The notes under the pieces: generated by a model | Databases searched by the model: none | Told to the model about the DNA's origin: nothing | What the model saw: the letters and a program-made list of their open reading frames with translations, nothing else | Position numbers and translations under genes: made by a program | NCBI GenBank assembly: GCA_016868855.1 | Contig: VGFP01000001.1 | Coordinates: forward strand, 372,001-436,000 | Source of the DNA: Bacteroidota bacterium | GTDB taxonomy: Bacteria; Bacteroidota; Bacteroidia; Chitinophagales; Chitinophagaceae | Direction of reading: 5' to 3' | DNA: 64,000 nucleotides | Shown here: positions 18,299 to 27,251 of the stretch, piece by piece | How the letters are laid out: each line of letters opens with the position of its first letter | Position numbering within the stretch: the first letter of the stretch is position 1

Positions 18299-20194
18299 TT
18301 AATTTGATTGTTCTACGGCATCAAGTTCCACTCGCAGATTCGAAACGATGAAATCCTGTCTCTCCTGCGTGTTCTTTCCCATATAATATTCCAACAACTG
18401 TTGAATGTGTATTTGATTTTCAAGTATCACTGGTGTTTTTTTCATATCGGGACCAATGAATCGCTTGAATTCTTCGGGTGAAATTTCCCCGAGTCCCTTG
18501 AACCTGGTAATCTCCGGTTTTGCACCAATTTTTTTGATGGCTGCCTGTTTTTCGTTTTCAGAGTAACAATAAATGATTTCCTGTTTATTCCTGACCCTGA
18601 AAAGAGGCGTTTCCAAAATATATACATGTCCGTCTCTGACCAAGTCAGGAAAAAATTGCAAGAAGAACGTCATGAGCAATAACCTGATATGCATTCCATC
18701 CACATCGGCATCTGTTGCGATGATGATGTTGTTGTATCGAAGATCATCCATACCTTCCTCTATGTTGAGAGCATGTTGAAGCAAGTTGAACTCTTCGTTT
18801 TCATAAACGACTTTCTTTGTGAGTCCAAATGAATTCAACGGCTTTCCCCTCAAGCTGAATACTGCTTGTGTTTCTACATCTCTTGATTTCGTGATTGATC
18901 CGCTTGCAGAATCGCCCTCCGTAATAAATATGGTGCTTTGAAATTGTTTGGCAATGAACTCCTCCTTTCCTTTTGCAGGATGTTCAGCGTTCAAATGAAT
19001 GCGGCAATCCCTCAATTTCTTGTTGTGAAGATTGGCTTTCTTTGCACGCTCATTGGCCAATTTTTTAATTCCCGCCAATTCTTTTCGCTCCCGCTCACTT
19101 TGCTCAATGCGCTTTTTAAGTGCTTCTGCTACTGAAGGATTTTTATGCAGGTAATTATCCAATTCCTTCGCAAAAAAATCAGATACAAAATTTTTCATGG
19201 AGGGCCCACCTTCAAACATGGTTTGAGAACCCAATTTGGTTTTGGTTTGGGATTCAAACACAGGTTCTTGCACCCTTACTGCAATAGCCGCTACAATACT
19301 TTGCCTGATGTCTGATGTATCGTAATCTTTTTTGAAAAAATCACGGATTGTTTTTACAAACGCTTCCCTGAAGGCAAGTACATGTGTTCCTCCCTGGGTA
19401 GTATACTGACCATTTACAAAACTGTAGATATCCTCACCGTACTCATTGTTGTGGGAAATCGCCACTTCAATGTCCTCTCCTTTCAGGTGGATCACTGGAT
19501 AACGCAACTCATCCTCATTGGTATTTCTGTGCAGCAAATCAAGCAATCCATTTTTGCTAACAAATTTCTTTCCGTTGAAGTTGATGATGAGTCCAGCGTT
19601 CAAATAACAATAATTCCAAAGTTGTTTTTCGATGTAATCAGGAATGAAATGATAGTTGCGGAAAATCTGATCATCGGGTATAAATACAACCTCGGTTCCA
19701 TTGGATTCTTTGCTGACGGTTTCCTTGTATTCTTTGGATAGGGCGCCTCTTGTAAACTCTGCAATTTTCTCCTTACCATCCCTGAATGCCCTCACCTTAA
19801 AATATGCACTCAATGCATTCACCGCCTTGGTACCTACACCGTTGAGTCCAACGCTCTTTTGAAAAACCTTGCTATCGTATTTGGCACCAGTGTTGATCTT
19901 GCTGACTACATCCACGAGCTTACCCAGTGGAATTCCACGACCATAATCACGGATCATGACCTGCTTGCCGTTCAATTCGAGGTCAATCTGTTTTCCATAC
20001 CCCATCATATGCTCGTCAATACAGTTGTCCATGACCTCTTTCAGCAGGACATATATACCATCGTCCTGGCTGCTGCCATCACCCAACTTTCCAATGTACA
20101 TACCCGGACGAAGGCGAATATGTTCCTTCCAATCAAGACTCTTGATCGAGTCTTCGTTGTACTCAAATACATTATTTTCTTGCTGTTTAGCCAT
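18299..20194 (-). CDS. parE: DNA topoisomerase IV subunit B
   Basis: ATPase subunit of topoisomerase IV. The GHKL ATP site shows [24 protein letters not shown] and [14 protein letters not shown]. The transducer domain is followed by the TOPRIM region with EGDSASGSI and [14 protein letters not shown]. From the ATG at 20194 (MAKQQENN) it has 631 residues; a second in-frame ATG two codons upstream at 20200 is possible. It heads the parE-DUF1835-parC group. Two short dyads lie directly upstream at 20202-20245. Confidence 0.95.
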   Translation of the reverse strand: MAKQQENNVFEYNEDSIKSLDWKEHIRLRPGMYIGKLGDGSSQDDGIYVLLKEVMDNCIDEHMMGYGKQIDLELNGKQVMIRDYGRGIPLGKLVDVVSKINTGAKYDSKVFQKSVGLNGVGTKAVNALSAYFKVRAFRDGKEKIAEFTRGALSKEYKETVSKESNGTEVVFIPDDQIFRNYHFIPDYIEKQLWNYCYLNAGLIINFNGKKFVSKNGLLDLLHRNTNEDELRYPVIHLKGEDIEVAISHNNEYGEDIYSFVNGQYTTQGGTHVLAFREAFVKTIRDFFKKDYDTSDIRQSIVAAIAVRVQEPVFESQTKTKLGSQTMFEGGPSMKNFVSDFFAKELDNYLHKNPSVAEALKKRIEQSERERKELAGIKKLANERAKKANLHNKKLRDCRIHLNAEHPAKGKEEFIAKQFQSTIFITEGDSASGSITKSRDVETQAVFSLRGKPLNSFGLTKKVVYENEEFNLLQHALNIEEGMDDLRYNNIIIATDADVDGMHIRLLLMTFFLQFFPDLVRDGHVYILETPLFRVRNKQEIIYCYSENEKQAAIKKIGAKPEITRFKGLGEISPEEFKRFIGPDMKKTPVILENQIHIQQLLEYYMGKNTQERQDFIVSNLRVELDAVEQSN

Positions 20195-20201
20195 AATCAT
20201 T

Positions 20202-20245
20202 GAACCACTGGTTCATTTTAAACCAAATTGTGTAATCACTTGGTT
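20202..20245. promoter_or_regulatory. Dyad elements directly upstream of parE
   Basis: GAACCA-C-TGGTTC (20202-20214) is a perfect interrupted palindrome immediately before the parE start. A second dyad, AACCAA ... TTGGTT (20221-20226 and 20240-20245), reuses the same AACCA core. They may be operator half-sites or an mRNA hairpin near the start codon. No regulator can be assigned from sequence; the neighbouring XRE/S24 repressor is a candidate only by proximity. Confidence 0.35.
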
Positions 20246-20328
20246 GCCAAAGATAAATGAATGGAACCTGCCATGATAATGCAGGTTATCAACGGGATGT
20301 GCATAATTAAAGGGCTCGCGAAGAGCAA

Positions 20329-21084
20329 TCAATTCATGCGCTTCTTGATGGTACTGACCTGCTCTTGGAGGTTGCTAACAAGTTGAGCAAGCTGACCCAC
20401 ATCCCAACGCTGTTGTTGCGCCACTTTTGAAATAACCATCTGAGCCTGCCATATTTCAAGAATATCTTCCGCATTGATCTGGTATGGCTGGAAGGATGGA
20501 TTGTCACTGGTGAGCGTGACTTTATTTTTTGATTTGACAGACCTTGAAACACGTTTGTAAACAATCCCCTCATTTTTACTGACAACAATGCATGCTGCAT
20601 TTTGCTTGACATCACCCAATGTGTCCATTTTTTGTCCAACAATAATTGAACCGCTTGGCGTCGGCAACATACTGTCACCAATGATTTCAAAAGCCCTGAA
20701 ATGTCCGCTGCCCAACATGGGAAGCGTAAACGTGTTGAGCTCGTCGATGAACTCATCGTCGGCATAACCGGCCAAGTAACCTGCAGCGGCTTTCATTGGA
20801 ACAAAATGTATGACTTGATTTTCTCCCGACATCTTCAATTGCCTGCGCTTGGATAAATAATTTCCTTTTGATTCACTCATGTCTCTTCTCAGCAGTTCAT
20901 CCAGACTGACCCTGAAAAGATCACTGACAACCTCCAGCACATCGACTCTTGGTTCCGCACGCTCCTCTTCATATGCCCCCAACAGAGAACGCTTGATCTG
21001 CAGTTTTTGAGCAAATTCTTCCTGCGTGAGTCCCTTTAACTTGCGCAGATATTTCAAATTTTGGCCTGCGAATGACTGTGACAT
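20329..21084 (-). CDS. XRE-family repressor with S24 (LexA/CI-like) peptidase domain
   Basis: A 251-residue regulator. Residues 1-70 form a helix-turn-helix (LKGLTQEEFAQKLQIKRSLL). The C-terminal half has the S24 fold: a plausible Ala-Gly cleavage site in KAAAGYLAGY, the catalytic Ser in IGDSMLPTPSGS and the Lys in GIVYKRVSRS. A short coiled C-terminus follows. Proteins of this design inactivate themselves during DNA damage or respond to ligands; which applies is unknown. It is divergent from surE, with a palindrome in the shared spacer that could be its own operator. parE follows 134 bp downstream. Confidence 0.85.
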   Translation of the reverse strand: MSQSFAGQNLKYLRKLKGLTQEEFAQKLQIKRSLLGAYEEERAEPRVDVLEVVSDLFRVSLDELLRRDMSESKGNYLSKRRQLKMSGENQVIHFVPMKAAAGYLAGYADDEFIDELNTFTLPMLGSGHFRAFEIIGDSMLPTPSGSIIVGQKMDTLGDVKQNAACIVVSKNEGIVYKRVSRSVKSKNKVTLTSDNPSFQPYQINAEDILEIWQAQMVISKVAQQQRWDVGQLAQLVSNLQEQVSTIKKRMN

Positions 21085-21107
21085 ACTAATGAATTTGGGG
21101 GCAATAT

Positions 21108-21122
21108 ACTAAAATATTTAGT
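21108..21122. promoter_or_regulatory. Candidate operator palindrome between XRE/S24 gene and surE
   Basis: ACTAAA-ATA-TTTAGT is a perfect 6+6 dyad with a three-base centre, 24 bp before the start of the XRE/S24 repressor gene. A larger imperfect inverted repeat, GCTAAGTTTTTTT (21137-21149) with AAAAAAACTGAGC (21169-21181), lies next to it. Self-regulation is common for repressors of this type; the operator role is inference. Confidence 0.4.
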
Positions 21123-21195
21123 TTTCCAAGAAAAATGCTAAGTTTTTTTTCAAAATGCCATTTGATTCAAAAAAACTGAGCTCTTAAATATGTGG

Positions 21196-21203
21196 TAATT
21201 TTG
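21196..21203 (+). promoter_or_regulatory. Candidate -7 box for surE
   Basis: TAATTTTG matches TAnnTTTG and ends only seven bases before the surE ATG, which would give a leaderless or nearly leaderless transcript. No good -33 element is seen at 19-21 bp. The match could be fortuitous in AT-rich DNA. Confidence 0.3.
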
Positions 21204-21210
21204 AAATGAT

Positions 21211-22002
21211 ATGAAAACCAAAAATTCAAAAAAAGAAAAGCACATCATCCTGGTTGTAAACGACGATGGCGTCAGTGCGCCAGGTATCAATCACTTGGTG
21301 GAAGCAGTAAAGGATTTAGGAAGAGTTGTCGTGGTTGCGCCCGATAAACCTCAATCAGGCATGGGACATGCCATTACCATTGGGTATCCCTTGCGTATGC
21401 ATAAAACCCATATTGCTGCAGATGTGGAAGCATGGGGCTGCAGCGGCACCCCTGTAGATTGCGTGAAACTTGCTGTCGATAAAGTACTGCACCGCAAACC
21501 GGATATATGCCTGAGCGGTATCAACCATGGAGCCAATCACTCCATCAACGTGATTTACTCGGGTACCATGAGTGCTGCCATAGAAGCATCCATCGAAAAT
21601 ATTCCTGCTGCGGGATTCTCTTTGCTCGATCATAGCCTCGAAGCTGACTTTACAGGCGCAAAAAAATATGCCAGAATGATCGTTGAAAAGATGCTGGCCA
21701 AAAAAGCAGACAAACACCTTTGCCTGAATGTCAACATTCCAAAAGGCGATGCAGGATTGATCAAAGGTATCAAGGTGTGCAAACAGGCATATGCCAAATA
21801 TGAAGAGGATTTCAAAGAGAGAAAAGATCCGATTGGTAAAAAATATTATTGGCTGACGGGAGAATTTTTAAACCTTGAAAAAAGCAAAGACACAGATGTA
21901 TGGGCGTTGCAAAACAATTATGTAAGTGTAGTTCCGGTTCAGTATGACTTGACCAACTATGCGCTGAAAAAGAAAATTGAAAAAGATTATACCTGGTCAT
22001 GA
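21211..22002 (+). CDS. surE: 5'/3'-nucleotidase SurE
   Basis: Metal-dependent nucleoside monophosphate phosphatase. The N-terminal VVNDDGVSAPGI holds the metal-binding Asp pair; PDKPQSGMGHAIT and SGINHGANHSINVIYSGTMSAAIE are the other signature stretches. The 263-residue length is normal. Its TGA overlaps the ATG of the next small membrane protein gene, so surE, that gene and lpxB probably form one operon. Confidence 0.96.
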   Translation: MKTKNSKKEKHIILVVNDDGVSAPGINHLVEAVKDLGRVVVVAPDKPQSGMGHAITIGYPLRMHKTHIAADVEAWGCSGTPVDCVKLAVDKVLHRKPDICLSGINHGANHSINVIYSGTMSAAIEASIENIPAAGFSLLDHSLEADFTGAKKYARMIVEKMLAKKADKHLCLNVNIPKGDAGLIKGIKVCKQAYAKYEEDFKERKDPIGKKYYWLTGEFLNLEKSKDTDVWALQNNYVSVVPVQYDLTNYALKKKIEKDYTWS

Positions 22003-22292
22003 GAAACAAGGATAATTATATACTGGGATTGGCAATTGGCACTGTACTCCCCTTGTTGAGCTTCTTTGGTTATTATTATTGGAAGTTCAGTTTGTTTTCA
22101 TTCAATGAATTCATTGAACTGCTTGCACAAAATAAATCACTTGTAACTGCACTCAGTATTCCATGTCTGCTGTTGAACATTGTACTTTTTACCATTTTCA
22201 TCAATGGTAGAAAAGATAAAACAGCCAAAGGAATTTTCATCGTCTCGATCGTTTATGCCCTGTCGGCACTGCTCTTCAAATTCTTATCTTAA
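21999..22292 (+). CDS. Small three-segment membrane protein
   Basis: A 97-residue protein with three hydrophobic segments (about residues 7-27, 45-68 and 76-95). I do not recognise the family. It is translationally coupled to surE by an ATGA overlap and ends eight bases before lpxB. That linkage suggests a conserved surE-lpxB operon component, but its function is unknown. Confidence 0.75.
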   Translation: MRNKDNYILGLAIGTVLPLLSFFGYYYWKFSLFSFNEFIELLAQNKSLVTALSIPCLLLNIVLFTIFINGRKDKTAKGIFIVSIVYALSALLFKFLS

Positions 22293-22300
22293 ACATCCGC

Positions 22301-23434
22301 ATGAAATATTACATCATCGCTGGTGAAGCATCGGGTGATTTGCATGGCAGCAGATTGATCAGCGCCATTTTGAAAAACGATGCCGCAGCGGATATCCGTG
22401 CATGGGGTGGCGACCTGATGCAGGCAGCGGGTGCCAAATTGGTAAAACACTTTAGGGATTTAGCATTCATGGGATTCGCTGAAGTACTGTTGCACATCAA
22501 AACGATTGTTAACAATCTTCGATTTTGCAAAAAGGATATCGCCGATTTTCAACCAGATGTTGTGGTATTGATTGATTATCCTGGATTTAATCTACCCATT
22601 GCCCGATTTGCAAAGAAAGTTGGATTCAAAACAGTATACTACATATCCCCCCAGGTTTGGGCATGGAAAGAAAATAGGGTTAAAAAAATAAAACAGTATG
22701 TTGACCGGATGCTGGTCATTCTTCCATTCGAAAAAACATTTTTCCAACAAAGGAATTATCAAGTTGAATACGTAGGCCACCCACTGATTGAAACAATTGA
22801 AGCATTTCAAACTTCAACAGCAACAACAGCATTCATCAAAGATTTCAAACAAACCAATCCCCTTCCGGTTGTAGCTATTTTACCCGGATCGAGAAAACAA
22901 GAAATCAGAAAAAAACTTCCACTGATGCTGGAAGCTACCAAGGGCTTACCTGAAACAACATGCATTGTTGCACAGGCACCCGGTATAGATGATGCATTTT
23001 TATGGGGACTCACAAAAAACCATCCCCATGTCAAGGTTTGGAAAAACAAAACATATCCTTTGCTTTCCATTGCTAACGCCGCAATCGTTGCATCAGGCAC
23101 AGCAACATTGGAGACCGCCATTTTTGGTATACCCCAAGTGGTTTGCTATAAAACATCCTGGCTGTCTTATGCAATGGCAAAATATTTTATCAAGATTCCA
23201 TACATTTCACTTGTCAATATCATACAAAATAAAGCGGTTGTAAAAGAATTGATTCAACAAGAGCTGACAGCAAAAAATCTTGAGAAAGAGATAAGAACAC
23301 TGTTGTATGACCAACAAACAATAGAGCAAATGAAACTCGATTACAGTGCACTTAAAAACAGTTTGATCCCTGATGGCAACGCATCAGAAAATGCAGCAGC
23401 CTCGATACAGCGCTTCATGAATCAAGCCATTTGA
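22301..23434 (+). CDS. lpxB: Lipid-A-disaccharide synthase
   Basis: Glycosyltransferase (GT19) that joins UDP-diacylglucosamine and lipid X in lipid A synthesis at the inner membrane. The 377 residues start with [15 protein letters not shown], the classic LpxB N-terminus, and contain [29 protein letters not shown] and [10 protein letters not shown]. The later LPGSRKQEI and [11 protein letters not shown] belong to the nucleotide-sugar binding half. Its TGA abuts, without a spacer, the stop of the convergent 55-residue membrane protein gene. Confidence 0.97.
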   Translation: MKYYIIAGEASGDLHGSRLISAILKNDAAADIRAWGGDLMQAAGAKLVKHFRDLAFMGFAEVLLHIKTIVNNLRFCKKDIADFQPDVVVLIDYPGFNLPIARFAKKVGFKTVYYISPQVWAWKENRVKKIKQYVDRMLVILPFEKTFFQQRNYQVEYVGHPLIETIEAFQTSTATTAFIKDFKQTNPLPVVAILPGSRKQEIRKKLPLMLEATKGLPETTCIVAQAPGIDDAFLWGLTKNHPHVKVWKNKTYPLLSIANAAIVASGTATLETAIFGIPQVVCYKTSWLSYAMAKYFIKIPYISLVNIIQNKAVVKELIQQELTAKNLEKEIRTLLYDQQTIEQMKLDYSALKNSLIPDGNASENAAASIQRFMNQAI

Positions 23435-23602
23435 TCAACGTTTGATCAAGAGTCTCACTATAATAACAATGATTGCAAAAAGAAAAAGCAGTATGGACAA
23501 CCTGTTGATTCCATGCATGTACTTGATCCAGGTTGTATTGGGACTGTCCTCATCTTTTTTTCTGAGATAGAGATAGGTTGCGATCTGTTTCCAAATTCCC
23601 AT
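23435..23602 (-). CDS. 55-residue single-span membrane protein (DUF6728-like)
   Basis: A short minus-strand gene: ATG at 23602, TGA at 23435-23437. The product begins MGIWKQIATYLYLRKKDED, continues with a TTWIKYMHGINRLS segment and ends in one hydrophobic helix of about 18 residues flanked by Arg/Lys. It resembles small proteins of Bacteroidota that I know as DUF6728, but this link is tentative. It fills the whole gap between lpxB and the LuxE-like gene in a codon-clean frame. Its end abuts lpxB exactly. Function unknown. Confidence 0.7.
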   Translation of the reverse strand: MGIWKQIATYLYLRKKDEDSPNTTWIKYMHGINRLSILLFLFAIIVIIVRLLIKR

Positions 23603-23611
23603 ATATATGAT

Positions 23612-24574
23612 TTAAGCTGTCAATAAACTGCATCCCCGTACATCGCTGCTGTCAATCCTTCCCATCAGTTCGAAAGCACCATTACCGGTGAATCGAGCAA
23701 GATCATCGGTTGCAATGAATCCAATGCTATCACGGTTTGCAAGATCAATAACATTGATAACACCCGTGCGCATGATATGTTCATTGGCATTCCAAATTTC
23801 AAATGGATCATCGATTGATCTCAATAATATTTTCAATGTAGAGGACATTTGATAAATACCGTCTCCCTTTGAATAAGCCTGCGACATCAGCTCTGTCATG
23901 CCATACTCCGCATGAATGGATGCAACACCCAATCCATCTTTCAACAGCTGGTGTACTGCTGATCTGGTGAGTTCTTTTCGTCTTCCTTTCATACCGCCGG
24001 TTTCCATCACAATGGTGTTATGCAGTTGCATGGGATGTGATGCTGCAAAATCAAGCAACGCAAAAGTAACCCCCATCAGCAATGTTTTTTGTCCGGATGC
24101 TTCCAATTGGCTAAGCACCTCCTGCAACTGCTTGAAATCATGGAGGAAAAATCCGCTGTACCTGTGATTGCTCAATTGAATAAAATGATCAACCATGGCA
24201 ATCAGAGAAGAGTTTTTTCTTTCCAAATAAGAGGGAAGCAAGCCAATGACACAATATTCACGCAGGTCTCCATACTGTTCCTCAAACAACACAACCGTAT
24301 GATCAAGGTACTGTTTGAGGTCGCTGATGCAATGCCTGCTGTTGTTCATGCCGGTTGTTCCACTGCTCTCAAAACATTGTGCAGGGTTGAATGCACCGGT
24401 TTTGACTGAATGCGTTTTAAAAAAGGAAATGGGCAAATAAGGTATTTCTTCCAATCGATTGATTGAAGTGGGATTGATGTGAAGACCCTCAATGAAATTC
24501 CTGTACAAAGGATTCTCCACAGACTGTTTTCTGAACAACATCCATGCGTCTTTTATAAACAATGGATCAAACAA
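23612..24574 (-). CDS. LuxE/PaaK-like acyl-protein synthetase
   Basis: A 320-residue member of the adenylate-forming LuxE-like family, which activates acyl groups. The signature FESSGTTGMNNSRHC is the AMP-binding loop, and IPYLPISFFKTHSV is typical of the N-terminal region. Later stretches METGGMKGRRKELTR and HAEYGMTELMSQAYS match the family core. The start appears to be TTG at 24574; the next in-frame ATG at 24541 would cut into the conserved N-terminus. No LuxC/LuxD partners are nearby, so the substrate is unknown. Confidence 0.8.
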   Translation of the reverse strand: MFDPLFIKDAWMLFRKQSVENPLYRNFIEGLHINPTSINRLEEIPYLPISFFKTHSVKTGAFNPAQCFESSGTTGMNNSRHCISDLKQYLDHTVVLFEEQYGDLREYCVIGLLPSYLERKNSSLIAMVDHFIQLSNHRYSGFFLHDFKQLQEVLSQLEASGQKTLLMGVTFALLDFAASHPMQLHNTIVMETGGMKGRRKELTRSAVHQLLKDGLGVASIHAEYGMTELMSQAYSKGDGIYQMSSTLKILLRSIDDPFEIWNANEHIMRTGVINVIDLANRDSIGFIATDDLARFTGNGAFELMGRIDSSDVRGCSLLTA

Positions 24575-24629
24575 GGTTAAAGGTTGTTAAAATAGGTTAT
24601 GGGGAATAGGTTTTTCGTTGTGAAACGGC

Positions 24630-24637
24630 TAATTTTG
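24630..24637 (+). promoter_or_regulatory. Candidate -7 box for the lipoprotein gene at 24655
   Basis: TAATTTTG matches TAnnTTTG and predicts a 5' leader of about 15 nt. No -33 TTTG is evident at standard spacing. Confidence 0.35.
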
Positions 24638-24654
24638 AACAGCAACAAAGGTAC

Positions 24655-25086
24655 ATGAGAAAAATCTTCCCTCTCATCTTCACTGCTTTTTTTATGACTG
24701 CTTGCGAAAAAACCAGCATGCAATCCAAACCTGTTTTGAAAATCAACAGCATCAGCTCGAGTCAGATTTTTGCCGGAGATGATTTACAGATCAAATTACA
24801 GCTTTCAGATCAGGAAGGTGACTTTCTCGATACCATTTGGTTTAAAAAAACCACCACCAGGTGCCTGAGAAGCAATTTTACCGATTCGAGTCTCCTGCAA
24901 ATTCCATCCGACCTCCCCAGAACAAAAAATTTCAGCGGTGAATTGATTGTCACGCTGAACTACAGTGTGGCACTTCAACCAAGATGCTTCAGCAGTGATA
25001 CTGCTGTATTCAGCTTTTGGGTAAAGGATGAGAAGGGCAACAAAAGTGATACGGTCAAAACCTCATCCATCATTATTTCAAGATAA
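24655..25086 (+). CDS. Predicted lipoprotein of unknown function
   Basis: A 143-residue exported protein. The N-terminus MRKIFPLIFTAFFMTACEKT has a lipobox ending in Cys17, so it is probably lipidated. The remainder contains repeated acidic and Ser/Thr-rich beta-strand-like segments, such as SDQEGDFLDTIWFKK and WVKDEKGNKSDTV, reminiscent of small immunoglobulin-like lipoproteins in Bacteroidota. I do not recognise a named family. It ends eight bases before the M42 peptidase start. Confidence 0.72.
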   Translation: MRKIFPLIFTAFFMTACEKTSMQSKPVLKINSISSSQIFAGDDLQIKLQLSDQEGDFLDTIWFKKTTTRCLRSNFTDSSLLQIPSDLPRTKNFSGELIVTLNYSVALQPRCFSSDTAVFSFWVKDEKGNKSDTVKTSSIIISR

Positions 25087-25093
25087 ACTTCAT

Positions 25094-26203
25094 ATGGAAA
25101 AGTCAATCAAATCAAAAAGATTACTTAACGATCAGTCCTATGCATTTCTAAAAGAATATATCAACACCCCCTCACCTACAGGATTTGAATCAGGGGGACA
25201 AAAACTATGGCTCAAATACATCCAGCAACACGTGGATGAAACCATGACAGATCCTTACGGTTCTGTTGCAGGCATCATCAATCCAAAAGAAAAATTCAAA
25301 GTGGTCATCGAAGCACACGCAGATGAAATCAGCTGGTTTGTGAATTATATTTCTGAAAGTGGTCTCATTTACCTAAAAAGAAACGGAGGAGTTGATCACC
25401 AAATTGCTCCGGGCAAAAGAGTGTTGATTCATGGTAAAAAAGGTTCCGTAAAAGCTGTATTTGGTTGGCCAGCTATTCATACAAGAATTGGCGGAGGTGA
25501 AAGAAAAGATCCTCAACCTGCAGTAGAAAACTTATTCCTCGATTGCGGTGCAAAAAACAGAAAAGAAGTTGAGTCGCTTGGAATTCATATCGGAGCAGTT
25601 GCAACTTATGAAGAAGGATTTGATGAACTGGCATACAATTACTTGATTGGAAGAGCGATGGACAATAGGATTGGTGGATTCATGATTGCTGAAGTGGCAA
25701 AAATGATAAGAACCAATAAAATAAAATTACCCTATGCATTGTATGTTGTGAATGCGGTGCAAGAGGAAATTGGATTGAGGGGTGCAGAAATGATTGCAAG
25801 AAGAATCAAGCCAGATGTTGCTATCATCACCGATGTAACACATGATACTACCACTCCCATGGTCAACAAAATCATCGAGGGTGATGTTGCCTGCGGCAAG
25901 GGTCCCTCGCTTGCATACGGACCAGCAGTCCACAACAAGTTGCTCTCATTGGTTGAAAATGTTGCGGGCAAAAAGAAAATTCCCGTACAAATGCGGACTG
26001 TTTCAAGAAGTACTGGCACTGACACTGATTCATTTGCTTACGCGAACGATGGTTGTCCCTCTGTGCTGATATCCATACCATTGAGATACATGCATACAAC
26101 AGTAGAGATGCTGCACAAAGATGATGTTGAGAACACCATCAGACTGATTTATGAAACGCTTGTTACTTTAAGTCCGAAGACCAACCTGAGCTATTTCTCG
26201 TAA
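25094..26203 (+). CDS. M42-family metallo-aminopeptidase
   Basis: A 369-residue dinuclear zinc aminopeptidase of the M42 (glutamyl aminopeptidase/endoglucanase-annotated) family, probably cytoplasmic. Metal and catalytic motifs are HADEISWFVNYI, GRAMDNRIGGFM, VQEEIGLRGAEM and ITDVTHDT. STGTDTDSFAY and IPLRYMHTTVEM complete the family pattern. The ATG at 25094 is chosen because the upstream extension overlaps the lipoprotein gene and does not resemble the family. It overlaps the convergent porQ by 13 bases at its 3' end. Confidence 0.92.
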   Translation: MEKSIKSKRLLNDQSYAFLKEYINTPSPTGFESGGQKLWLKYIQQHVDETMTDPYGSVAGIINPKEKFKVVIEAHADEISWFVNYISESGLIYLKRNGGVDHQIAPGKRVLIHGKKGSVKAVFGWPAIHTRIGGGERKDPQPAVENLFLDCGAKNRKEVESLGIHIGAVATYEEGFDELAYNYLIGRAMDNRIGGFMIAEVAKMIRTNKIKLPYALYVVNAVQEEIGLRGAEMIARRIKPDVAIITDVTHDTTTPMVNKIIEGDVACGKGPSLAYGPAVHNKLLSLVENVAGKKKIPVQMRTVSRSTGTDTDSFAYANDGCPSVLISIPLRYMHTTVEMLHKDDVENTIRLIYETLVTLSPKTNLSYFS

Positions 26204-27216
26204 TCGAACAATTTATAGACGAAAGAGACTTGGTGTTGCGAGTAGGTTGACTGGTAATGTGTCCGAGCATATTGAAATTGCAAGCTGTTCAGATTCAGTC
26301 GGATACCATATCCAAATCCGGTCAGCCCATTGGCAAGGTTTCTGATTTGCAATTCTTTTCTCCTGAGCATGTTGTAACCAAGCGTGAGTACAATTTTTTC
26401 TCCCACCAATACATCTGCTCCAGCAATAAAATGACTGAGAATCTTGGTTCCAATACCATTTCGCAGCACGGTTCCATAATTATCTGTATCAAAATTCTCA
26501 TCCGGATACAACAAATCAAATTGGTGCAATCGCTGTGCAGTCAATGATAATTTAATGGGTGCCTTCTCCAACTGCTTTGTCAATCCAATCAGTAAATCAA
26601 AAGGAAGATCTTCTCCCTGATTCGTATATTGTTTGATTTGGAACCCCATGTTTCTTGCAGCGAATCCAACCTGTAGCATGTTCTCTTCGTCATAATAATT
26701 CAACCCAATATCAGATGCCATTCCAATGCTGTTGTAAGGACCATACCTTGAATTGATAAACTTTAACGTTGCTCCATAAAACCATCTTTCGCCATAGGTT
26801 CTGGCTGCTGACAATGAAACCATTTGATCAAATGCAGTGAATGTTCCCATTACATTGCCAGCAGCATCGGTCTGGGTTTCATTTCCATAAAGAAGGTGTG
26901 CAATGCCTGCAGCAAAAGTGGTATTCCAATTCTCGTGGTGATAGGCACCAGCGCCAAAGAGTTCGTTGACGGTTGGAGCAATTGCAGCAAAATTTGCTGA
27001 TATATTACCATGGTGCTGGTATCTCAACAACGCAGGGTTGTCATTGAAGAGTCCCACATCATTGTTGAAAGTAGATACATTTCTTCCACCCAAGGCACTG
27101 GCCTGAGGCACCCATTGCATTTTTAAAAAATTATAGGTCGCAGATCCGCCAAGTGTTTGGGCTTCTGAATACGAGCAGATTTGGGATAAAAAAAGCAGGC
27201 ATGCAAAAAATCGCAT
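26191..27216 (-). CDS. porQ: Type IX secretion system protein PorQ
   Basis: PorQ is an outer-membrane protein of the type IX secretion machinery that works with PorU, PorV and PorZ in processing and attaching cargo. The 341-residue protein has a signal peptide (cleavage after about ...CSYSEAQ) and then GGSATYNFLKMQWVPQASALGG, split by the conserved NVSTFNNDVGLFNDNPALLR motif that is typical of PorQ. The rest is predicted beta-barrel. This is a strong taxonomic marker for Bacteroidota. No other secretion genes are in the window. Confidence 0.88.
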   Translation of the reverse strand: MRFFACLLFLSQICSYSEAQTLGGSATYNFLKMQWVPQASALGGRNVSTFNNDVGLFNDNPALLRYQHHGNISANFAAIAPTVNELFGAGAYHHENWNTTFAAGIAHLLYGNETQTDAAGNVMGTFTAFDQMVSLSAARTYGERWFYGATLKFINSRYGPYNSIGMASDIGLNYYDEENMLQVGFAARNMGFQIKQYTNQGEDLPFDLLIGLTKQLEKAPIKLSLTAQRLHQFDLLYPDENFDTDNYGTVLRNGIGTKILSHFIAGADVLVGEKIVLTLGYNMLRRKELQIRNLANGLTGFGYGIRLNLNSLQFQYARTHYQSTYSQHQVSFVYKLFDYEK

Positions 27217-27251
27217 GCCCGAATTTAAACCGATGCGGTGAATATTTAAAA

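Noticed and set aside
20265-20287. AACCTGC...GCAGGTT hairpin between parE and the XRE/S24 gene as a terminator
   Set aside because: Seven-base stem but no T-run on the minus strand after it, so it does not qualify as an intrinsic terminator.
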